This document shows positions 59,929 to 64,000 of a stretch of 64,000 nucleotides of DNA, in pieces. This DNA is from Malaya genurostris (lineage: Eukaryota > Arthropoda > Insecta > Diptera > Culicidae). The notes under the pieces are model-generated. The model was not told where the DNA came from, ran no database searches, and was given only the letters and a program-made list of their open reading frames with translations. The first letter of the stretch is position 1; each line of letters begins with the position of its first letter. The translations under genes and the position numbers were made by a program. Location: positions 6,775,007 to 6,839,006 of the forward strand of contig NC_080572.1 of the NCBI RefSeq assembly GCF_030247185.1. Direction: 5' to 3'.

Positions 59929-62884
59929 AAAACACAACTTTAACTCCTATCTAGTAGAATATCGTTCTATCAATTGAACTGCTTTTGAACTTAACATGGC
60001 AGATGAATCTCAGTTTTCTGTTTCGCCACTCATTCGTCATTCCGAAATAGAACACTTCATATGTAATTAAACAATCTAATTTGCTTTTTGTTTTATAGTG
60101 AATGTACTAAATTTATACATTTTTCACAATTGAAAAAGAACAAACAAATCGCAGATGAACCAAACGGTGTTAAAAACCTTTTAGCCGCAAACAATTTTTA
60201 TCTAGATAAATTTTGTTTTGCCACATGACAGAACCACTGTGCGACAACCACCGGCGGTCAACTTCAATCGACAACGGCGAAAAGCGAAAATCTTATGACT
60301 CAGACAGACCAACTCACTTTTACGACACGATGATGATACTTTATTATTACTTTATCGCGAGAAACAGTGACCCTTTTCGCATTCTTTCACCTAGGAGCCG
60401 AGCAAATGCACTGAAAAAGTCTGTGAACGGTGTCGTTGTCACAAGTTATTGAGTCTGATAATTATTTCGATTGCCCTACGGCATCAGTAATCGGCACGTT
60501 GCTACAGCATAGTGTGCATATTGCTTCTGTACACCGACTCATTTCCCAGTGCCACTGATGTAGTGAGCAATCGAAAACATAATAATGGTAAATACCACAA
60601 GTACGTGCCGATGACGATAGTAATTCAGAAACGACTAATATTTTCTCTGTTGTTTATTTCTAGGGAAAAGTAGGAGATATTTCGTGAGTTTCATGAGCTG
60701 TAATTTTTGGATAATCCAACATTTGATTATGACCCATCTCATGAATTGTTCAACTGTTCACGATGGGTCGTATTATTGCCAACCCTAAGATCGGTGGTGT
60801 GAAATTCCACACCAATTCGTCAACGAATATGAACTACACAGCTTCTAAAACACATCGTTTATAGTGCATCTAAACTAGGTTGCAGTTGAAAATAGAAAAC
60901 GCTTCAAATTGACAGGTATACATGATTTCTCAAGAGGCGATCGCACAGTGCCGATACACATGCAATCTGCTAATCAATCAGCCAGCAGCAGCCGCCACCA
61001 GAAATTACCATATGATTATGGAGCATAGCGGGCACGATTTACACTCCCTTCCGGCACCCGTAGTAACAGCAATGGCGAAATCCCGTCGACTCGGAATCCC
61101 AGCAGCAACGGAACATCGTAGAGTGAACTAACCTAAAACTTGACATTGCTCTGAAATTTGGACTTTTTTGGTCAATATTGAACTTGCATGTTTTGTTCAC
61201 CATTGTAATCATTGTCATCGATCTATAAATAGTATGTTTAAAATTATATTCGTTCTATTTAAATTACAGCCTTAAGTGAAGCTTCATAAAAAACACTTAA
61301 ATTCCATCCTGCTTATTAGAATTCCGCATATCAGGAAATTGTTTAATTTATTTATTACTGTTGGAAAGAATCAATACTCTTTATAAACAATATTTTATTT
61401 TGTAATGGACTAGTACTGGAGATTGAATACAAAAAAATCGTGGTTTCTTTGTTGCAAATATGAACTACAAATACTGCATCACTGCACTGCTAATCTCGAA
61501 ATATAAACTAGCCTTAGCTGTCTGGCGATAGACTACCTTCCTCCATGTTTCTCACAAGGAGCAAATTCAAATTAACCTATCAACACTTCAGAAATGAACC
61601 AGACTGTTCCCGATGTCGGTCGCTTTCCTCGGTTGCATCGGTTTCAAGCTGCAATTACACCTTTTACCATTATCTTCACCTGCATTTTGATCGTGCAGAC
61701 CAAGTAAATGATTGACTATCGATCGATACAATTCGTTTCTGGTCCGTACAGATTGTGCAACAAGCCTTGAAAAGAAAGCAACTGAAGTAGTCAGCACATT
61801 AATGAACATGTGCAGCATTGATGGTGCCGATACTGAGATAATTTGCTCAACGTCAATGATCAGGTGTAGTCCTGTCTGAATCAACCAGCTCTGCTGGTTG
61901 ATGCAGTGTAAATGGTTTTGTGAAAGTGTTTGTAAGCTTGTTGTAGTTTCTTTCTACATGTCAGTCGATGGGCTGTAGACGGAACCGTATACCAAGATTG
62001 TAACTAGAACAAATTGAAAAGTGACTATGAATATATATGTTAAGTGAAATTGTCTCAACCTTGCTGATTTTTTTTCCTATTTTCTATTTTCGGGAAATTA
62101 GTACTCGATTACGAGGTGTATTCAAACATCTCTTTTTGATTGCAACTTATCGGAGAACATTTTTCTCTACTAATGTCATTTCTATTTCGGTTCCTATTTG
62201 AGAAACATATTCGATAAATTTGGTATTAAGCTTCGTTACAGTCACCGCAAATATGATAACAACACAATTATGTATGTAACAATAAGTCGTCGGCGTCTGC
62301 CGCTGTAGACTGCAATCGCAACTATGCTCAAATATTCCACCATATTGGGATTAACTCTGTAATAAGACCACTCACAGGCTACTAACAGATAGAATGAAAT
62401 GGTTTAAAAACTTGAACTACTTTTTTCTTAGTTTGATTATAAGTTTGGCTTAAATCAGTTGTTATGTGTGATAGAATCGAAGTACAATATAGTGTAGTTT
62501 ACAATCTCGATATAAGCAATTCTTCTGGAACTTCCAGTTCCTCGCACGAGATCATTTGTTGATGACTTCAGAAATAAATTAATTCGACCTTCAGGAAGTG
62601 AAATTAAATTTTTTACTGCAGCAAGAAAATAATGGAATAAAGTATAAGAGCTGCTGTATAAATATATAATTATATATACGGCTACTCTTAGAACACGAAG
62701 TGGAGGTAACCGCGCTTGCGACAGAAAATAGAAATGTGATCTGTGCACAGCTGGACAATGTCAAATATAACATAGCCGTCTATAAGAAGTTTTATAAAAT
62801 TGTACAAGATCTGCTATACAAATGACTATGTTGAAAAAAAAACTCATGGAGCCGCCTCACCAAATCGGAAGTAAGACTAATGAT
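59929..62884. other. 3 kb with no recognisable feature
   Basis: ORFs of 69-98 codons (60213-60452, 60922-61131, 61588-61884, 62455-62748) carry no motif I recognise and lack evidence of expression. No repeat ends or microsatellites. Confidence 0.4.
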
Positions 62885-63620
62885 CTGTTTTAATCCACCT
62901 AGTGGTGTAGTAATGCCACTCTCATTAAACATCCAAGTATGGTCATCAACTAATTAGCCATAAAAATATAAATAGCTGTAAGACCAGTTTTGACAAATTC
63001 GTTACGTTCAAATTTTACTAAGATTTGGTTTCTTATTTTAATGAAGAACGCGTCTTTGTTTTCTATACACTAGTACAATTTAGGAATTCATAAATGTAAA
63101 AATTTTTTTCGGTAGTGAAAAATCAAAAAAAACTGGCACCAGTATTTTTAAGGAATATTAGTGCTCTTGATATATTATGGAAATTCTTATTTATTTAGTA
63201 TCGTCGATAAGAGTTTACTGAAATCAATCGTAATCATCTTAATAAATTGAATTTAAAAGAAAAAGCATATATTTAAATTAAATTTAAAAGGAAAAGGCAT
63301 AAATTTTTGATAACACAAATTTAGTACATTTTGAATTTTTTTGTTTATGCTCCACAATAACAATTCGAACAACCCATTGGAATGTCTCCTGTAGTTTCTA
63401 CACAGTTAGACATGTTTAACTTTCACAACCCAGTAATTTCTTATCCGGAAGTCGAATTCAGTTAAAATTCAGTAAAAGCGAGTAGGATCATTCTTATGTG
63501 TTAGAGTTTGACAAAACCGATGTAGTCATCATTAAGAAAACGAACGTTTAATTTAGAAGTTTTTGACCACTCTTAATAACAACAACAATGAAAACGCCTG
63601 TCAAGTATACCATATAAACC
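62885..63620. repeat. Diverged copy of the 160-bp repeat element, left part
   Basis: The left end TTTTAATCCACCTAGTGGTG (62889) and CCACTCTCATT are clear. Inside, CTTATCCGGAAGTCGAATTC (63442) and GACAAAACCGATGTAGTCAT (63512) correspond to repeat cores. The right end is not found before the window ends. Confidence 0.6.
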
Positions 63621-64000
63621 GGTCGTGGAGGCTTTCAGTCATATCGAATAAACTATATTTTCAAGAATGTATTGTTTTTGATAAACGAACTATTTACCAA
63701 ACAAAACAGAACAATTTAACCCTTGCTGTATTCAGACTCTCGGACAAAATTGCTACCGTCGCTATTTGCTATTTATCGCTTTATAGCCATTGAAATCATT
63801 CAAAATAGTTATTTCACGAGATTCAAACCTTTAAAAATGTATATAAGGTAAAAATAATTGCAAATAAAAGAATGCAACAAAATTATAAATAGTAATTTGG
63901 CTAATGGTTCAAGGGTTTTTCGTAAATCTTGACGAAAAAAGATTTGTTATCGTTTTGTCTTGATGATGAAAGAAAATCCTCCAAAACGTTGGCTATTAGC

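Overview
The window looks like non-genic DNA (intergenic or a very large intron) from a mosquito, most likely a culicine of the Aedes type. It is AT-rich and packed with transposable elements. The family mix (Jockey, LOA and RTE non-LTR elements, irritans-type mariner, DD37E Tc1/mariner elements, tRNA-derived SINEs of the Feilai type) is what I know from culicine genomes. The species call is an inference. I found no convincing host exon, no rRNA or functional tRNA gene, no CRISPR array and no recognisable virus.

Layout. 1-5.2 kb: one half of a mariner, a broken gene of an element-associated family, a foldback repeat. 5.2-12.4 kb: an ORF1-only retroelement (5197-6329), a DD37E transposase remnant, a dead 5'-truncated Jockey LINE (7233-10520), and a non-coding element of about 160-bp degenerate repeats (10530-12358). 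12.4-17.5 kb: almost featureless except one SINE. 17.5-25.6 kb: a four-part nest. The outer repeat element (17512-25582) was entered by a mariner (17707-23502), which was entered by a full-length, apparently intact Jockey LINE (18023-22900). The outer element was separately entered by a TTAA-flanked piggyBac-like non-autonomous element (23810-24979). 26.7-29.2 kb: an internally deleted RTE-type LINE. 29.7-32.3 kb: an inverted-repeat-bounded element carrying another copy of the 160-bp repeat. 33.7-36.2 kb: a DD37E element inserted in a tRNA-derived SINE, then an array of about 690 bp of the octamer AAACAAAT. 38.5-45.5 kb: SINEs, an ancient Jockey copy, a TA-flanked pogo-like element, a decayed mariner. 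47-50 kb: a decayed LOA-type LINE with endonuclease, RT and RNase H. 50-64 kb: a clean SINE insertion with target duplication, an RNase H fragment, the second ORF1-only retroelement (56925-58054), a second DD37E copy, and long stretches with nothing recognisable.

Only the two ORFs at 18320-22451 look functional. They would act together as an RNA-binding Gag-like protein and an endonuclease/reverse transcriptase that moves its own RNA by target-primed reverse transcription. Everything else coding is a pseudogene. The most notable points are two independent retroposed copies of an ORF1-only element that end at the same place without an in-frame stop, and several insertions whose empty sites can be read from paralogous sequence within this same window.
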